Assembly (NCBI GenBank): GCA_947095535.1
Contig: OX352773.1
Coordinates: forward strand, 269,940,515-270,004,514
Direction of reading: 5' to 3'
From: Poecilobothrus nobilitatus
Lineage: Eukaryota; Arthropoda; Insecta; Diptera; Dolichopodidae
DNA: 64,000 nt
Part shown: in pieces, positions 35,937 to 48,984 of the stretch
Position numbering within the stretch: position 1 is the stretch's first letter
How the letters are laid out: each line of letters opens with the position of its first letter
Notes under the pieces: generated by a model
What the model was told of the DNA's origin: nothing
Database searches by the model: none
The model's input: only the letters and a program-made list of their open reading frames with translations
Translations under genes and position numbers: made by a program

Positions 35937-38018
35937 AACATTAAAAATAATTAAGAAAATTTATTTTTATTGAAGAAATTTCTCTATTCTTTGTGTTTAA
36001 TTGTAATTAATATTTCATTGTGGAAAAATCAAAAAATTTTGCATTTCAAACTCAGAAATTTTGCATTTTATTGTTTCATTAATAAACATTTAAAATAAAA
36101 AAAAATCTTAAAAATATAAATATAAATAAATTTTCCTCAAATATAAATATGTATTAGAAATATTATTGATTTCATTATTAAATTTGCATTATTGTATTGA
36201 ACTTATTAACTGTTCTTCTGTTTGCATACATAAGAGATTAAAGAGTAATTATTACAATGATCCCAAATATATTATCATGTCGCTTGTTTCGTGCTTCATT
36301 CAAGGTTAATGTAATTACAATCCAAGATGTGATTTTTTTTTTTGATTAAAATTTGTCTAAAAAGGTTATAAGGCTATAAGGTTATAAGGTTTGTCTAAAG
36401 GTCTATTGGTTATAAGACTTTCCGGTTTATCTTAAGATCCTAGAACTAAATTTTTTTCCACATAAAATTTTTCAAAACTGGTTTAATTTCTTTATTTTTA
36501 TTTTTTTGAAATTATCATTTTCAAATTATCAAAGAAATAATGTTATTATTACAATTCTTCGTAATTTTTGTATTATGTATGTGCATATGTTCATTCTTTT
36601 GTACTTGTAAACTTTGTACTTTCAACATGTAACTCGAGCTATGAAAATTTAGTTCACATGTAGAGCTTCATTTGAATATTGGAATTTCAAGTAATTGATC
36701 ATGGAAAACAACTGAAAAAATGGAAAATAAAATAAAAATAAATGTTTTCACCATTCACCAATACATAAACAATAATAAGAGTGGATTCGCAACAGGAGGT
36801 TATCTTTTTTTTGAAATAAAGTTTAGTTATAGAACTAAAAGTAAAAAAAGAATAATGTTTATAAACAAAATCTTTCAATATTCATTTATTATTATTCTTT
36901 TTTTTTATTTATCCTTTATTCCTTTTCAGTTTTCCATTACCATTAAATTTTCTCTGGAAAAAATTTCCAAATTCTCAAAATTCTCATAAAACATTGAATT
37001 AAAATGTTTAGAAACATTTCATGATATCTTAATTTTTAACCTCAAACAAATTAGAATTGATACATACTAAGAATAATTTGAATGGAAAATGCATACTATA
37101 CTTTTGAAATGTTGTTATAAAATGTTGGTAAATATTGTTATATTGATAAAAGCTTGGTATATGAGTGATGTATATTAGTTTTGCGCCTTTTTTAAAGCAA
37201 TAAAATTTAGAATATATTATTACATAAAATATCAAAATATAGATACGTTTTGTTGTGAGTGCAGTATTTATAGAAAGTGAAGCTTTCAAAAAATATATTT
37301 TAAGATAAAAGAGTTAAATATGCAACAGGTGTAATATATAATATAAAAAGTATTGATTTTATATGTCAAGTTATAACAATTATACTATAATAATAATATG
37401 TTTGTATACATTTGAAGTGATTTTTGTAATATTTTGTTTTCATCTTTAGTTTTAGATTGTAAACATTTTTAAATTTTAAAGTTATATATAAGATTAGATA
37501 ACAGTAAAAATGATTGAATTTTAAAATTTGATACTTTTATAAAACTAAGACTGATATAAAATATTGTTGCCAGAAGCGAAATATGTATGATTTTTAGAAC
37601 GTATTGCAGCAAAATGACTCTGCGAAAACAATAATAAGGAGGATATATTTTTAGTTTAATCGTACCCTGTTTTCGGTAATGTAAAATGACGATCAGTAAA
37701 ATGATTTTTGATTCGATTTTGAATTTTTTTGTTTAGTGTGCTTTGGTATAATTTTTATATTTTAGGTTATTCTGAAATTATAAGTAAGGAAAAATTAAAA
37801 ATGTAAGATATAATATTAATATACATATTTTAAAAGCTATAGAATATTATTTTTTGGAAACTATACATAAATATAATAAGGATAAGGATAAAAAAGAAGA
37901 CCATCTAAATTTAAAAACATAACAATTACTTAGATTTTATTTCAATTGCTTTTTTACGAGTATGTTTCAAATTTCAAAATATAATTAAAATTTCACAAGA
38001 AAAAATACTATTTATTAT
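35937..38018. other. A+T-rich non-coding
   Basis: A short tandem GGTTATAAGGCTATAAGG lies at 36363-36390. The ORFs at 36720 (89 aa) and 37029 (86 aa) are Ile/Phe/Lys-rich, unrelated to any family I know, and likely chance. Confidence 0.5.
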
Positions 38019-38396
38019 ACAGGGTGTCTCACGAATAATCGGCATCCTTGTAAGGGGCGATAGGGTAGGTAAAAACAAGCAAAAAACTTATTAGTATTAA
38101 GTGACGGATATTCCTAACGGTTTCCGAGTTAACGGTACTTATACATTTTCTCTTCTCTAAAATTCTTTAATTTAGCTTTTTGTTTATAATTTAGGAACTA
38201 ACAAATGTAAGATCAACCGTAATACAATTTTCCGAAGATTACTAAATTAGCTGTTAAACGGGTGACTTTTAAATAAAAAGTTTTTCAGCTCTCAATTTAA
38301 ATATTTTTACATTTTCTATTCAAAAAATGTCATTTAAATCGTTTTTCTAAAAAAATAACGGTATTTACTTAACGGTTTAAAAAGTAACCCTGTAGC
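38019..38396. mobile_element. Possible small DNA transposon with TA duplication
   Basis: Left end TA-CAGGGTGTCTC (38019-38031) and right end GTAACCCTG-TA (38386-38396) give an inverted CAGGGT/ACCCTG flanked by TA. The inner sequence is non-coding, with AACGGTTTCCGAGTTAACGG near the left and AACGGTATTTACTTAACGG near the right. The inverted repeat is short, so the borders are tentative. Confidence 0.35.
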
Positions 38397-39681
38397 TAAA
38401 AATTGTAAAAATTATAAATATAAGAAAAATGTATGATTTTCAAGAAAAACATTCAATATTTTAATCTCATATAAAATAAAATAAACTCAATTTAAAATTT
38501 GAAAAATTTTTTTAATTTAAAAAAAATAAAATATTTATATAATTAGTGCGATTAATTTGTTGAAACTGAATAATAGATTTATTAAAATTGACTAGCTAAG
38601 AGTTAACTAGAGTTAGAGACTAACTAAGAGTGATCAAAATATACTCAATTAGTGTTCCGTTAAAATTAGCTTTTTTCTCTTAGTTTTTCAAAATTAAGCA
38701 TTTTCAATTTTATTTTTGAATTGTTTAATATTCTAAATGAATAATATAATTTTAATTTTATAATTTTTCTAAATGAATTTAATGAAAAACTATAAAAAAC
38801 CGACATAACAGATAGGATGTCAATAATTTAATGAGAAATTTCCAGACATGCAGATTCTCTGATAAAAACAAGAAAAAAATCACACTTTACTTTAAGAATT
38901 TTTTAAATTAAGATCGAATATCTGTCGTCGACCCAATATTTTTTATAAAATATTAGTTTAATTTTTGTTAAAATAATACAGAAGATTTTATATTATAAAT
39001 TTTTTGTTTTTAGTGTTTTGCTAAAATGTTTTCCTATACTAGTACATACACCTTAAGTTTCTGCTTTTTTTAAATTTTTTTATCAATTAATTCTATAGTA
39101 ATGTACGTGTTTCTGAACTTTGAAGAGAACATCCTATAAAAGCAAATATCGATTTAATTTTGAATTCTACACCTCTGCCAATAAAAATAAATCTTATGGA
39201 TATAAAAGTAGTAAAAAATGGTAAAAAGTTTAGAAAATTTATTGTTTCATCGTGTTACTGTGGAAGTTTAGTAGGTATTTCGAAAAAATTTAGAATCTTA
39301 AACTGTTACATTAACTTCGAAAAAATTTTTTGTGATTCTTTTTAATTTTTTTTGGTAGTCAGTGACATTTTCGAATAAATGACATCAACCTTCACTTTGT
39401 ATTATTAAAATTATTGAAAGACAATTACATGGGCCTCTGGGCGCACGGTGCAGAGAGAGTTTAACGCTATAAGTAACCAAAAAAAAAGCAAACAAAATTA
39501 ATTCTGATGCCATTAAATAAAAACGATAAAATTGTTGTAAAGCTTGAACGAAAATGTTTAAAAACGAAACTCCATATATGTTTTAATAATATTGGATGTT
39601 GACAGAAATATGTCTTCATTAAATATGATTATAATTTCACTTATTAAAAAATTTACTCAGATTTGAAATTAGATGTCATTA
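38397..39681. other. A+T-rich non-coding
   Basis: A loose repetition of TAACTAGAGTTAGAGACTAA lies at 38596-38625. The 39422-39480 stretch (GGGCCTCTGGGCGCACGGTG) is a small G+C island of unknown origin. The 61-residue ORF at 39160 is unremarkable. Confidence 0.45.
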
Positions 39682-39690
39682 CATAAAAAA

Positions 39691-39855
39691 GGGTCCGTAT
39701 CCAAATCCAGTTTTTCCAAATCCCGTCAATTAAAATCCCGCCGCAATATTTTAATTGGTGGAATTTTGATATGGCGGGATTTTAATTGACGTGATTTAGA
39801 TTTGGCGGGATTTCGATTTACGAGATTTGGAAAAACGGGATTTTGATACGGACCC
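39691..39855. mobile_element. Foldback (MULE-like) MITE, family H
   Basis: A 165-bp near-palindrome. About 52 bp at each end are complementary with six mismatches, beginning GGGTCCGTATC and including GTTTTTCCAAATC and AAATCCCGCC. The right arm has an extra tandem copy of TTAATTGACGTGATTTAGAT. Flanks CATAAAAAA (39682-39690) and CATAAAAAT (39856-39864) are a 9-bp target-site duplication with one mismatch. Long inverted repeats with 9-bp duplications suggest Mutator-like or Foldback transposition. It has no coding capacity. Confidence 0.8.
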
Positions 39856-40440
39856 CATAAAAATATATAGTATCAAATTATTAAGTGTTAATCCAATTTC
39901 GAGCTAAACTTCAGTTCACTATGGAACAAATGAAAAAATGTTTTTTTTTGTAAACTAATGTAAAATTTTTGAATTTAGGTGATGATTATTAAAATTTTTC
40001 TTTTAACAAAAATTGGGATCTGAAAATGGAAATTTTTGAAGGAGTTGAAACAATTATAATAGAACTTTAAAATTTTTACAAAATTGTGAATTCTTAATTT
40101 ATGTTTATTTATTCATGAGTCATCAGTTACATTTTCTCATAATAAAATTTTTTTAAATTGTTTCACCTCAATTCGATTTTATCTTAACCCCCACTATCGT
40201 TTTATGCTTAACATGTATTATACTTATGTATAATATCTGATCTGTCAGTTATGTGTAAAGAAAAAAATTGATACCGATTTAAAAAAATATTTAAATTCTA
40301 CTAGTATAAAACTTACTGAGATTTTTAAGAAAATTGAAGGAATAAATTGTATATCTGAAGGACTTTGTTTCCAATCACCGTGTATTAAGGACAATATCGT
40401 GTTCTTTTTTTTTCAGTTTATTCCTGTTTCATATACTTTG

Positions 40441-40592
40441 ATAAGAAAATTACATTCCCTTTCCAGCTGTGACTGTAAATTTTATAAGGGAGAATTATAA
40501 GGTGGCATTCGAACCAACATTTCATCTCTAGGTGTTTCACATACAACGTATTTTATTCGTTCTTAGTCTTACCCTCGGGCCACTGAGAAACC
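40441..40592 (-). mobile_element. tRNA-derived SINE, copy 3 (diverged)
   Basis: Minus-strand copy. The B box reads GGTTCGAATGC (revcomp of 40505-40515) and an A-box-like TGGCCCGAGGGTAAG lies at 40582-40568. The intervening AATAAAATACG and the downstream TTACAGTCACAGCTGGAAAG match the other copies with many substitutions. The tail side is lost, which makes it an old insertion. Confidence 0.65.
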
Positions 40593-41835
40593 TGCATATT
40601 ATTATTATTAACAGTGAAAATCTTGTGTGTTTTTTTTTGTCTCTTTATATTATTTAAGGAATAGTTTAAATGACTAAAAATTTAAAATTAATAAAATGGA
40701 TGATACAAATGTGTATCATCAAATTCTTTAGGAACGATTTAAAAGGACGGTTTATTCAATGTTAATGGTATTATTAAAGATATTTGGAAGCTTAGAGTCG
40801 TTTTTACTTTGTACTATGATATGCTACGATTTATTTTGCTTTCTACCTATTGGAATAAGGACAGTTTTTACCATTGATAATATTAAAATCTTTAAATTTG
40901 GTTTTGAATTTATATTCTTTCAATAAATTTGTTCACTTTTTTTTCAAATCTATAAAATTGAAAAATGTCCAGTATACGTAAAAATTCCTTCTCTCAAAAT
41001 TTTGAAATTTTCATCATTCTTTTCATACATAATTTAAAGTCAATTTTGAAGATAATTTTATACATTAAAATTTAATATATTTTTTATTTAAAAATTACTG
41101 GTTTAATCGAGAGCAGACCATAATACGATTTTATTTATGATATACAAATTCAAGTTGTTATTTTCCTACTTTTCCTTAAAAATACATTTTTAAGACAAAA
41201 AAAACATTATAAAAGAATCCACTTTTCAAGTTTAATAAATTAATTTCTCTTTCAAATTCTAAGGTAGACTCCCTTGTCACAAAAGTTTAAATGTAAGAAA
41301 AGGTAATAATGCAAAACAAGTAAATGATAACAGGTAAATAAGGCAAGGGACTATAGGTTTAAAATAATTTTATAAGTTTGACCTTATCTAACAAGGAAAA
41401 AGTAAAAGTATTTTATGAAGACTTTGTGAAGCGTTCATTCAAAGAAGAAAAAGGAAAATATATTTTTATGTTTAAAAAAGCGGTAATAGAGCAGAAAGAT
41501 GACTAAAAAACACTTTGAAAGAAAATTAGGGGCAAAGGTAAAATCAAAAAGTTTTTTTTTTTAAGTTAAAAATTTAACTGTGGCTGAATGTTATTTTTAT
41601 TAAATTTGCCTTGGTATTTTACAAGATTTTCATTTTGTACCTTTTAGGAAAGACAGAAATTTTGATTTATTTTCTGTATTAAAAACTGTCACAAATATAC
41701 CTCTTACTGTTCTTTAATTGATTTCCATTTGTATGCATAGTTAGTAACTAAATTATCCCCGTCAGTTGATCATAAATTTAAAGAAAAATATTATAACAAA
41801 ATAAAAACAAAATAATTGAAGAACTTGAAAAAAAT

Positions 41836-42012
41836 GCCTCGGTAGCCTAGTGGGTAAGATAAAAAGTGAATATAAAATACGCTGTAAACACTTAAGAAGT
41901 GTGGGTTTGAATCAAACGCACGTTGTTAGAATAATCCTCCCGTACTCCATTTAGAGCAATAGCAGTAAAGGAAAGGCTGTGTAATTTCCTTGTCACATTT
42001 ATGCATTTAATA
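41836..42012 (+). mobile_element. tRNA-derived SINE, copy 4
   Basis: A box TAGCCTAGTGGG (41843-41854) is intact. The B box is decayed (GGTTTGAATCA, 41904-41914). The body keeps AAAATACGCTGTAAACAC and the end AAAGGCTGTGTAATTTCC, then TTTATGCATTTAAT in place of a long A tail. Confidence 0.8.
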
Positions 42013-45000
42013 CAAACCTTATTAGAAACATATTAGTAAGGACAATCAACGTTTTCTTAATTTCTTTTAAGTTTATACTTATTTAGTTATTTTGCTATAC
42101 AACAGACTACATTTTAACAAAATGTAAGCCAAATTCTTTTCGTAATGAAAATCCATTAAAATAATTAATAGTGTTTTTATCATATCATCGAATTCATTTA
42201 GGAAGCCTAAAGAATTATAGCTTCCAATTATCTATTTTTAAATAAAAATATTAAAAAAAAAGTTGTTAAATTTAATAAAATCCTCTTAACTCAAAACAAA
42301 AAATACAAAAAAATTAAATGGAATAAATTAAATCTATTTTCATTTTTTTCATATGTATAATTTCTTTTTCTTTCCTCTGGCTCACTTTTCTCACATTTAA
42401 AACTAAATATAAACAACTTTTATCCTTATTTATTGAACATATATATAATATATATATGCAAATTTATTTTCAGGATATTTCTCACACCATATGCTAGGTC
42501 ATATTGTTTTTGTAGGGATCGTCCTTTTTTATGTTAAAATCCATTAAAAACTATAAAATACACATGGTGAACTCTTTAATATCCATCAAGACACATATTC
42601 ACATGCTTTCGTGTAATCCATTTTAAATCACAAGGTGGAAATATTAATTAAACGGTCGACATGCTTGACATAAAAACATAAAAAATGTATATTTGTTCTA
42701 TAGTAAAATTATAGGACATCAACTCATCAACATATAGTTAAATTCTAGAAAGTTTTAGATAAAGATTACATTTTATTATTTTGAAATTCTGTGAATTTCT
42801 TAAAATATCTTTTTTCTCTCTAGAATATATGATATCAAACTAAGAGTCAATTTTTGAAACCTTAGGAAGAAATAAGTATACGAAACATAAATGTAATAAC
42901 AAAACTTCAATATAACAATTCTGGATTGTTTAAAATAGTATGTTAAAAAAACTTATTAACTTAATAGAATTATTGATTTTGGAAACTGAAGGTTTTCAAA
43001 TAGAAATCTCTCTTAGTATCTTAATACATATATATATAATTTTAAAATCAAAAACCTTATTGAAGTTATAATTTTTTGGTGATACTTTAAAGACATAATA
43101 ATCCCAAGTTATCAACCTCAAAATTAAAATGAAAAAAAATAATTGAAAAGTTTACATAAGAAAAACAGAGGATCAAAAAAGTTGGATTTGAATGTTAAGA
43201 GTTAGGTATTCTAAATGGATTATCTAAAGGATAAGATAATGTATGAAAACAATTTAATAAAAGCTTGTAAAGTATTTATAAGTTTTTATATTGAAACAAA
43301 AAAAAAAAAACAAAAAAAATAATAGCAAAAAAAAATTGTAAATAAAAACATAAATTAAAGAAAATAGAGGAATATTTAAAATGGAAAATTTAATTATAAA
43401 ACTTCTGTATTAGGAAAATCACTGTCTTGTATCTTTTTCATTCAAAAGTTTAAAACCTTTTTTCTTTCTTTTAATTAAATTTAAAATTTCATTTGATTCT
43501 ATTATTAAGAATGAAAAATAATTACAAACATTAGTACTTAAGATTTTATTATATATGTACAAGTATATATCTAATAGTATAAATATTTAAAAAAAATGGA
43601 AATGGTTTATACGTTTATTTCGTATAATTTTTTAATTAATTGCTATATATGTACAGTACATATTATACATAACCATTTCAGTTATTGTTAATGACCTTAA
43701 AATAAGTAATTTAAACTAATGTATAATATATGAACCTAAATATTGTACTTGTTCTACATTTATCTAATAATATAGCAAAGTTGTAAAAGACTTTGGATGA
43801 GATTTAGTTTTCATTATTTTTAAATCCTATGACATTTTTAAGACAACTTTTATTTTTCTAGAATATTACGATCAATCTAAAATTACATTTTTGAAAATCT
43901 CTTTTAACCTAATAAAAGTTTGGTTCATTAAATTTACCATATGTATATTTTATATAGAAGGTATATATGTAGGAAAAGAATACAATTAAAACAGAGATGG
44001 CAACATCTGTCCCACGAAATTGACTACCCATATATGTACGAATTACTAAAGTCTAAGAAGAACATTAACATCTTTCCTAAAAAAAAATACACTCCAATTT
44101 TTCTTACCCATCCTTACATAATCCAAAATTTTCATTCCTTTTCCCAAAAATTCTTACCACATTTTTATTGCATAAACCAAACTTATATTTTGTATTAAAA
44201 GTTCCAATGGTTTAAAAGATTTTGGTTATGGGTATAGTGCATAACACATTTCGAAAGAATCAAGTGCAAAAATCTAGATGAGTTTTGAAGTTTTCCACCA
44301 ACTCTCGTAAATAAAAATTAAGCTCTTTATAAACATATGAAATGTAAAGGGCTCTATTTTGAAACAAACTTAATACAAAAAAAAAAATTGCTATAAAATG
44401 ACACTCGGACTCAATCATTAATTCATTATTTTATAACTTTTAGAAAAGTTTTCTGAACACTAAAAACTCACTTAAAATTTCTATTTGTCTGTGTAGTACA
44501 TATTAAATTACTTGGAATACAGTCAGATATTTGTTAAAACATTTACCAATTCTTTAATTACAAGAATTAATTTCAATAAATTATTAATGTCTATTAAAAT
44601 ACTAATTCTACTTTTAATCTAAAAAAAGCACAAAATGATAGTATAAAAAAAAAAATAAACCACAAAAGAAAAATAAAAAAAGAAATATATAGGAAGAAAA
44701 AAAAATTGTTCCACATTAATTATTAAAATTAATTTATTTTTTTTTTTTTGCAGAAGTAGAAAAGAGATGGAGGTATTGTATGTGAAATGAAAAGAGAAAT
44801 GTAAAAGTAGGACTTTTTCAGAATTAGCAATAAGAGAAATAAATATTAGAATTACAAAGAATAGGTATTATTTTGTATAGAAAAATTTATTCTCATCATA
44901 TTCCATTTTATGGAATACAATATTAAATATTGCTTTGAATTTTAGCTCCTGGTTTTTTCTTAAATTATTTTCTAAAAAACTCAGCGGAAAGGCAAATTCA

Positions 45001-45176
45001 TTTTTCTAAGCATAAAGTAAAAAAAAAACCATCCATCAAAAGGAATCCCTTCTTCCATCCCTTATAAAACGATATGATTTTCTTCTATATGTGTATTCTA
45101 ATACACGTGAAATAAAATTAATTTATTTTTTTATTTCATTTTTCTACATACTCTTTTTAAGTAAGTTTCCACAGGT
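42013..45176. other. A+T-rich non-coding
   Basis: No repeat family recognised. A T-tract ending TGCAG at 44734-44753 followed by AAGTAGAAAAGAGATGGAG and GTATTG looks like a splice acceptor with a 19-nt exon, but there is no supporting frame. The 85-residue ORF at 43941 has no family features. Confidence 0.5.
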
Positions 45177-45185
45177 ATAAGAAGC

Positions 45186-45500
45186 GGGTCTGGTACGGAA
45201 TATTGTTTTTTAAAATCTAGTTTTCTCGTTTTATTATTTTATTTTTTTTCGAAAATCTCGTTTTTTATTTTATTCTTTTTTAATTTAATTATTTTCAAGC
45301 TTAAATTTTGTAGCCCAAATTTCGACCCCAATTCTAAAATCCCTCCGAATATAATTTTTCGCACAAACATCCGTAAGCTATTTTAAGGTTAAGCCAAAAA
45401 GGTGATTTTGAAAAAAAAATGAGATGTTGTCCACCGAAATTTTGTCAAACGAGATTTTGTAAAAATGAGATTTTGAAAACCGTGATTATGTACCGCTACC
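45186..45500. mobile_element. Foldback (MULE-like) element, family H, 315 bp
   Basis: Imperfect terminal inverted repeats run from GGGTCTGGTACGGAAT at the left, against GGTAGCGGTACATAAT read inward from the right. Repeated AAAATCTCGTTTT-type blocks point inward from both ends. The 9-bp sequence ATAAGAAGC flanks it perfectly (45177-45185 and 45501-45509), which defines the borders. Confidence 0.75.
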
Positions 45501-46393
45501 ATAAGAAGCTTTACAGTTAGAATAAAACAAATTATTTATTTCTAGGAAATTAAGAAGTATTGAATGAACGCAAGAGTTTTGTAGACTGGTTATAAGTCGT
45601 CATATTGTATTTTTGTACTATTTATAGCCAAATATGGAGTTTATAAACAATTTTTCGGGTTTAATGTAATACTTCTGTACTTGAGACAGGATAATTTTTT
45701 TGTAGCGTTTTATAAAATTCAGATTAACAAATTTTTGCCAAGGCTCTTTTTAGGTTTATGGACCAGTATGAGTCATTAATGAGAATGAAATTTAATTTAC
45801 TATAATATATGTATATACAAATCAAATTTTTATTTATAACATTAAATTTATTTACATATGTATCATGATTTAGAACTTGATTTTTCGGTTCAATGAACAT
45901 TCGAAAATATAAATAATTATTATAGATATGCATACATATATACTTTAACTTTGTTTTTATTTATCCCTTATATACTTAATGTATATTCATTATTTTCTTT
46001 TTCTGTAGATTCTATAGATTATATATTATATTATGTAAAAAGTAAAAAACTTAAGATTCACGAATTTTGTCTTGAAGTTATACATCTGGGATTGAAAAAT
46101 TTTGTTCACATGACTAATTATGCAGAATTTTACATAAATTTTATAAATACTTCTGTGCACACTGCGATGGAAAGAGAGTTTAATGTATGAATTGGATTAT
46201 ACATAAAGATTTAAAATAATAGAAATAGATTCAGATCAAATTGCTGTATGATTTTCAAGATAGTACTAAAATACAATTGAAATCGTGGATATTCGAATTA
46301 AGTGCTTATTTAAATTTTAATGAACAATCGTAAAATTTGTAAGCTTTTTTTAGGTAAAATTTGTATTAAAATATAAATTAATTTTAGACTCAA

Positions 46394-47215
46394 ATAAATA
46401 AAATAATGTGGCGCATGAATGATCCAAAATTTCAAGTTCAAGTTCAAGAGTGGGGAAGCATTAATTGGCTAAGTTTTAATGCTTCTAAAACACAGAGTTG
46501 TCTATTGTCAACAAAAAGAAGTACTTTTCTGTGAAACATTTTCTTTGGAAATGTAAATATTAAAGACTCTGAATCCTTAAAGATCTTAAGCATGGAAATA
46601 AATGGAAAACTTTTGTGGGCAGATCACACTTTGCTTTCGCCAAACAAGCGGTCGTTAAACATACAGCGACATGTCACGATTTTTAAGCAAAAATAAAGAA
46701 TACTTTACATTTTCCGCTCTCCTTCTAATATATATACAAACCGTACATTTGGCCAAGAATTGAATATAACTCTCATATATTGGCTAGCACTCGCAGCACT
46801 TCTCTATAGAATCTAAATAAGATTCAATAAAGAGGTAAAAAAATTATTAATGATCTAGAAATTACAAAAGGTTTAACATCTTCAAGTTATCGTCGAAATG
46901 TAGGAGCTACTTGTCTTTTCTATAAATACCTCTTGGGCAACACTTCTGATGAAATTGAAAGTATCAAAGCCAATCTTCAACCAATCCGACGTAATATATA
47001 TAGAGTAGCTTATTCTCATAATTACGTAGTGGAGCCTATTAAAACTAGAACAACGAAATATAGGATATATAAATTTTTACGTACGTTCTTGTGTATTAAT
47101 GTGAGATGTGCGAATAATTTAAGTAAAATAAGAATTAAATCTTTGTGTAAAAAGAATGGATATAGTAATGAAAGAATACGAGTATGTCGTTTTTATCTCA
47201 TCAAATTTACATTTT
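46394..47215 (+). pseudogene. Decayed non-LTR retrotransposon ORF2 (RT end)
   Basis: Conceptual translation in shifting frames reads WLSFNASKTQSCLLS, SESLKILSMEINGKLLWADH, FAKQAV, ASTRS, LNKIQ, RRNVGATCLFYKYLLGN and TRTTKYR. These follow the order of the reverse transcriptase C-terminal half and tail of Jockey/CR1-type LINEs (FNASKTQ, L...GM...L.W.DH, RRNV....FYKY, R...). Several stops and frameshifts interrupt it; the last piece is a 94-residue open segment from 46933. No 5' half, tail or target-site duplication is seen. It is not functional. Confidence 0.75.
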
Positions 47216-47217
47216 AG

Positions 47218-48744
47218 TTTTAAATTGATTATCGCGGTGGATAAAATTATATTTATTGAATACAGAATACAGACTGATAACAAAAAAAGATTTATCTAAA
47301 ATATATTCTAACTACTTTTATGATATGGCAAGAAACGAAACAAAAAACCATAGTAACGTTATCGTAGTTATTTGTAAAAAATCAGAAAGAAATTGAAAAC
47401 TTTTTTATAATATCCTGATGAAAAAGTTTTAATACGACTTTGTCAAGAAAATTCATTACTTAAAAGTAAAACTCAAAAAAAAAAAAAAATTGAAAAAAAA
47501 AGTTTTTCCATTTGTTTATTTCAATTTTTTTTTATCTATGCATGAAGAAATATATTTACGCAGATTAAAGGCAGAAAAAAAGCAAAAAATATCCTACCTT
47601 ACAATACAACTTTATTTAAAACAGAAAATTTATTTGAGATTGAAAAAAATAACAAAGTTATTTAAATATATATTAAACATTTTATTTTAATTAAATCAAT
47701 TTAAATAAATGCTTTTCATTTTATGCATGGAAAATTATGAATTTTTATTTGTAATATTTTATTGTCCATTTTTCAGATGAGAGCCAAAATACTATCTATA
47801 GCTAATTAATAAAAACATTACAGTGTAAAAAATGTAGTTTTGAATCGCATATAGATGGCATCGCATGTTGCCGCATTTAACAAGATTAAAATAATTAATG
47901 TTCGATTCAGATTATACTCATAAAGTATTGGTGAAAATGACAAAATGATGGGATTAATCAAATTTACACGTGATTGTATTAAACTAAGCATTAATAATAG
48001 TACATTCATTTTAAATTTTTTTTTTTATAAAGTATAAGTAAATAAATTTCGATTTTAATTGAGTATAGGTTAACATTCCATTTGCCATATATTGTAACAA
48101 ATTCTCCAATGTTTCCAATCATTTGATACTGATTTTTATTTTTTATATTAAGCGTTAATTGATTTTTTAAGATTCTTTTTCAAGATAGTCTAAAATTATT
48201 ATTTTTTAAGTGGTTCAGAGTAAAGGTATAGTGTTAAAATGTTCAAATATGATACCTTTGTTATTTGCCCTGTATTTTACTACAAAATTTATGTTATTGA
48301 GATTTTAATTTGACTGCCAGCTTAATATAATGATTGAACCGATAAATTTAATATTTTCAGTACAAAAAATAAAAGATATTATGACAAAAATACCCGCTAC
48401 AGGCAGTTTTACTTTTAAATTTAAATATTTTGTTTTTCTTTGACTATTTATTGTCCTTATTTGAATGCTAATCTGTCACAAATTCTTTGTTCATGGTGTT
48501 GTAAAATTTTTTTAAAGAAGTTAGGTCTAATATATTGAATGTCATTAGAATTAAAATGATAAAAGGATAAAATAAATGGAAATTGAAAAACAAGTATCTA
48601 ATCTTGATAAGGATAATATTTTTGTTTTTGTTGGATTCTCGTTTCTTAAACTAATTTTTTTTTAAAATGATAGAATAAATTATCATTAATTGTAAATAAA
48701 GAAAATCATTTGTGTGAAAAATTATATGAAAAATTAATTAAACC
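47218..48744. other. A+T-rich non-coding
   Basis: The Lys-rich ORF at 47490-47690 and minus-strand ORF at 47818-48009 are likely chance. Nothing else is seen. Confidence 0.5.
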
Positions 48745-48972
48745 CCATATTTATATCCGTGCGAACAATAATGACGGGTATATTAAAATTGGTCCTCCAT
48801 TTACAACGCATTCAAATACATATAAGCATGATAGAAATAGTTAAGTGATAGGTAGATACTTATAGTTACTTGTGTGTTTGGATTAGATCAGATTAGAAAA
48901 ATGAGTTGATATATTCATCTGTTCGCCGTCGGTATGATAATTCAAAAACTTTCATAAAGTCGTAGGTTACAT
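48745..48972 (+). mobile_element. Helentron/INE-1-like family A/C 5'-end fragment
   Basis: Decayed 5' end: TTTATATCCGTGCGAACAAT, then GACGGGTATATTAAAATTGG, TCCTCCATTTACAACGC and GATTAGATCAGATTAG, matching the first 220 bp of copies A and C with many substitutions. It stops where reverse-transcriptase-like sequence begins at about 48985. Confidence 0.55.
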
Positions 48973-48984
48973 ATTTTATTCTGG

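Noticed and set aside
43941..44198. 85-residue plus-strand ORF
   Set aside because: Composition follows the surrounding A+T-rich DNA (Tyr, Ile, Lys, Phe) and no motif or splice context is seen.
44734..44772. Possible 19-nt microexon after a TGCAG acceptor
   Set aside because: T-tracts ending in CAG are common here, and no reading frame or partner exon supports it.
45951..46190. 79-residue ORF after a T-rich tract ending CTGTAG
   Set aside because: It looks slightly better than random (KIHEFCLEVIHLG, NTSVHTAMEREF), but no family is recognised and there is no second exon or donor. It may belong to the LINE remnant that starts at 46394.
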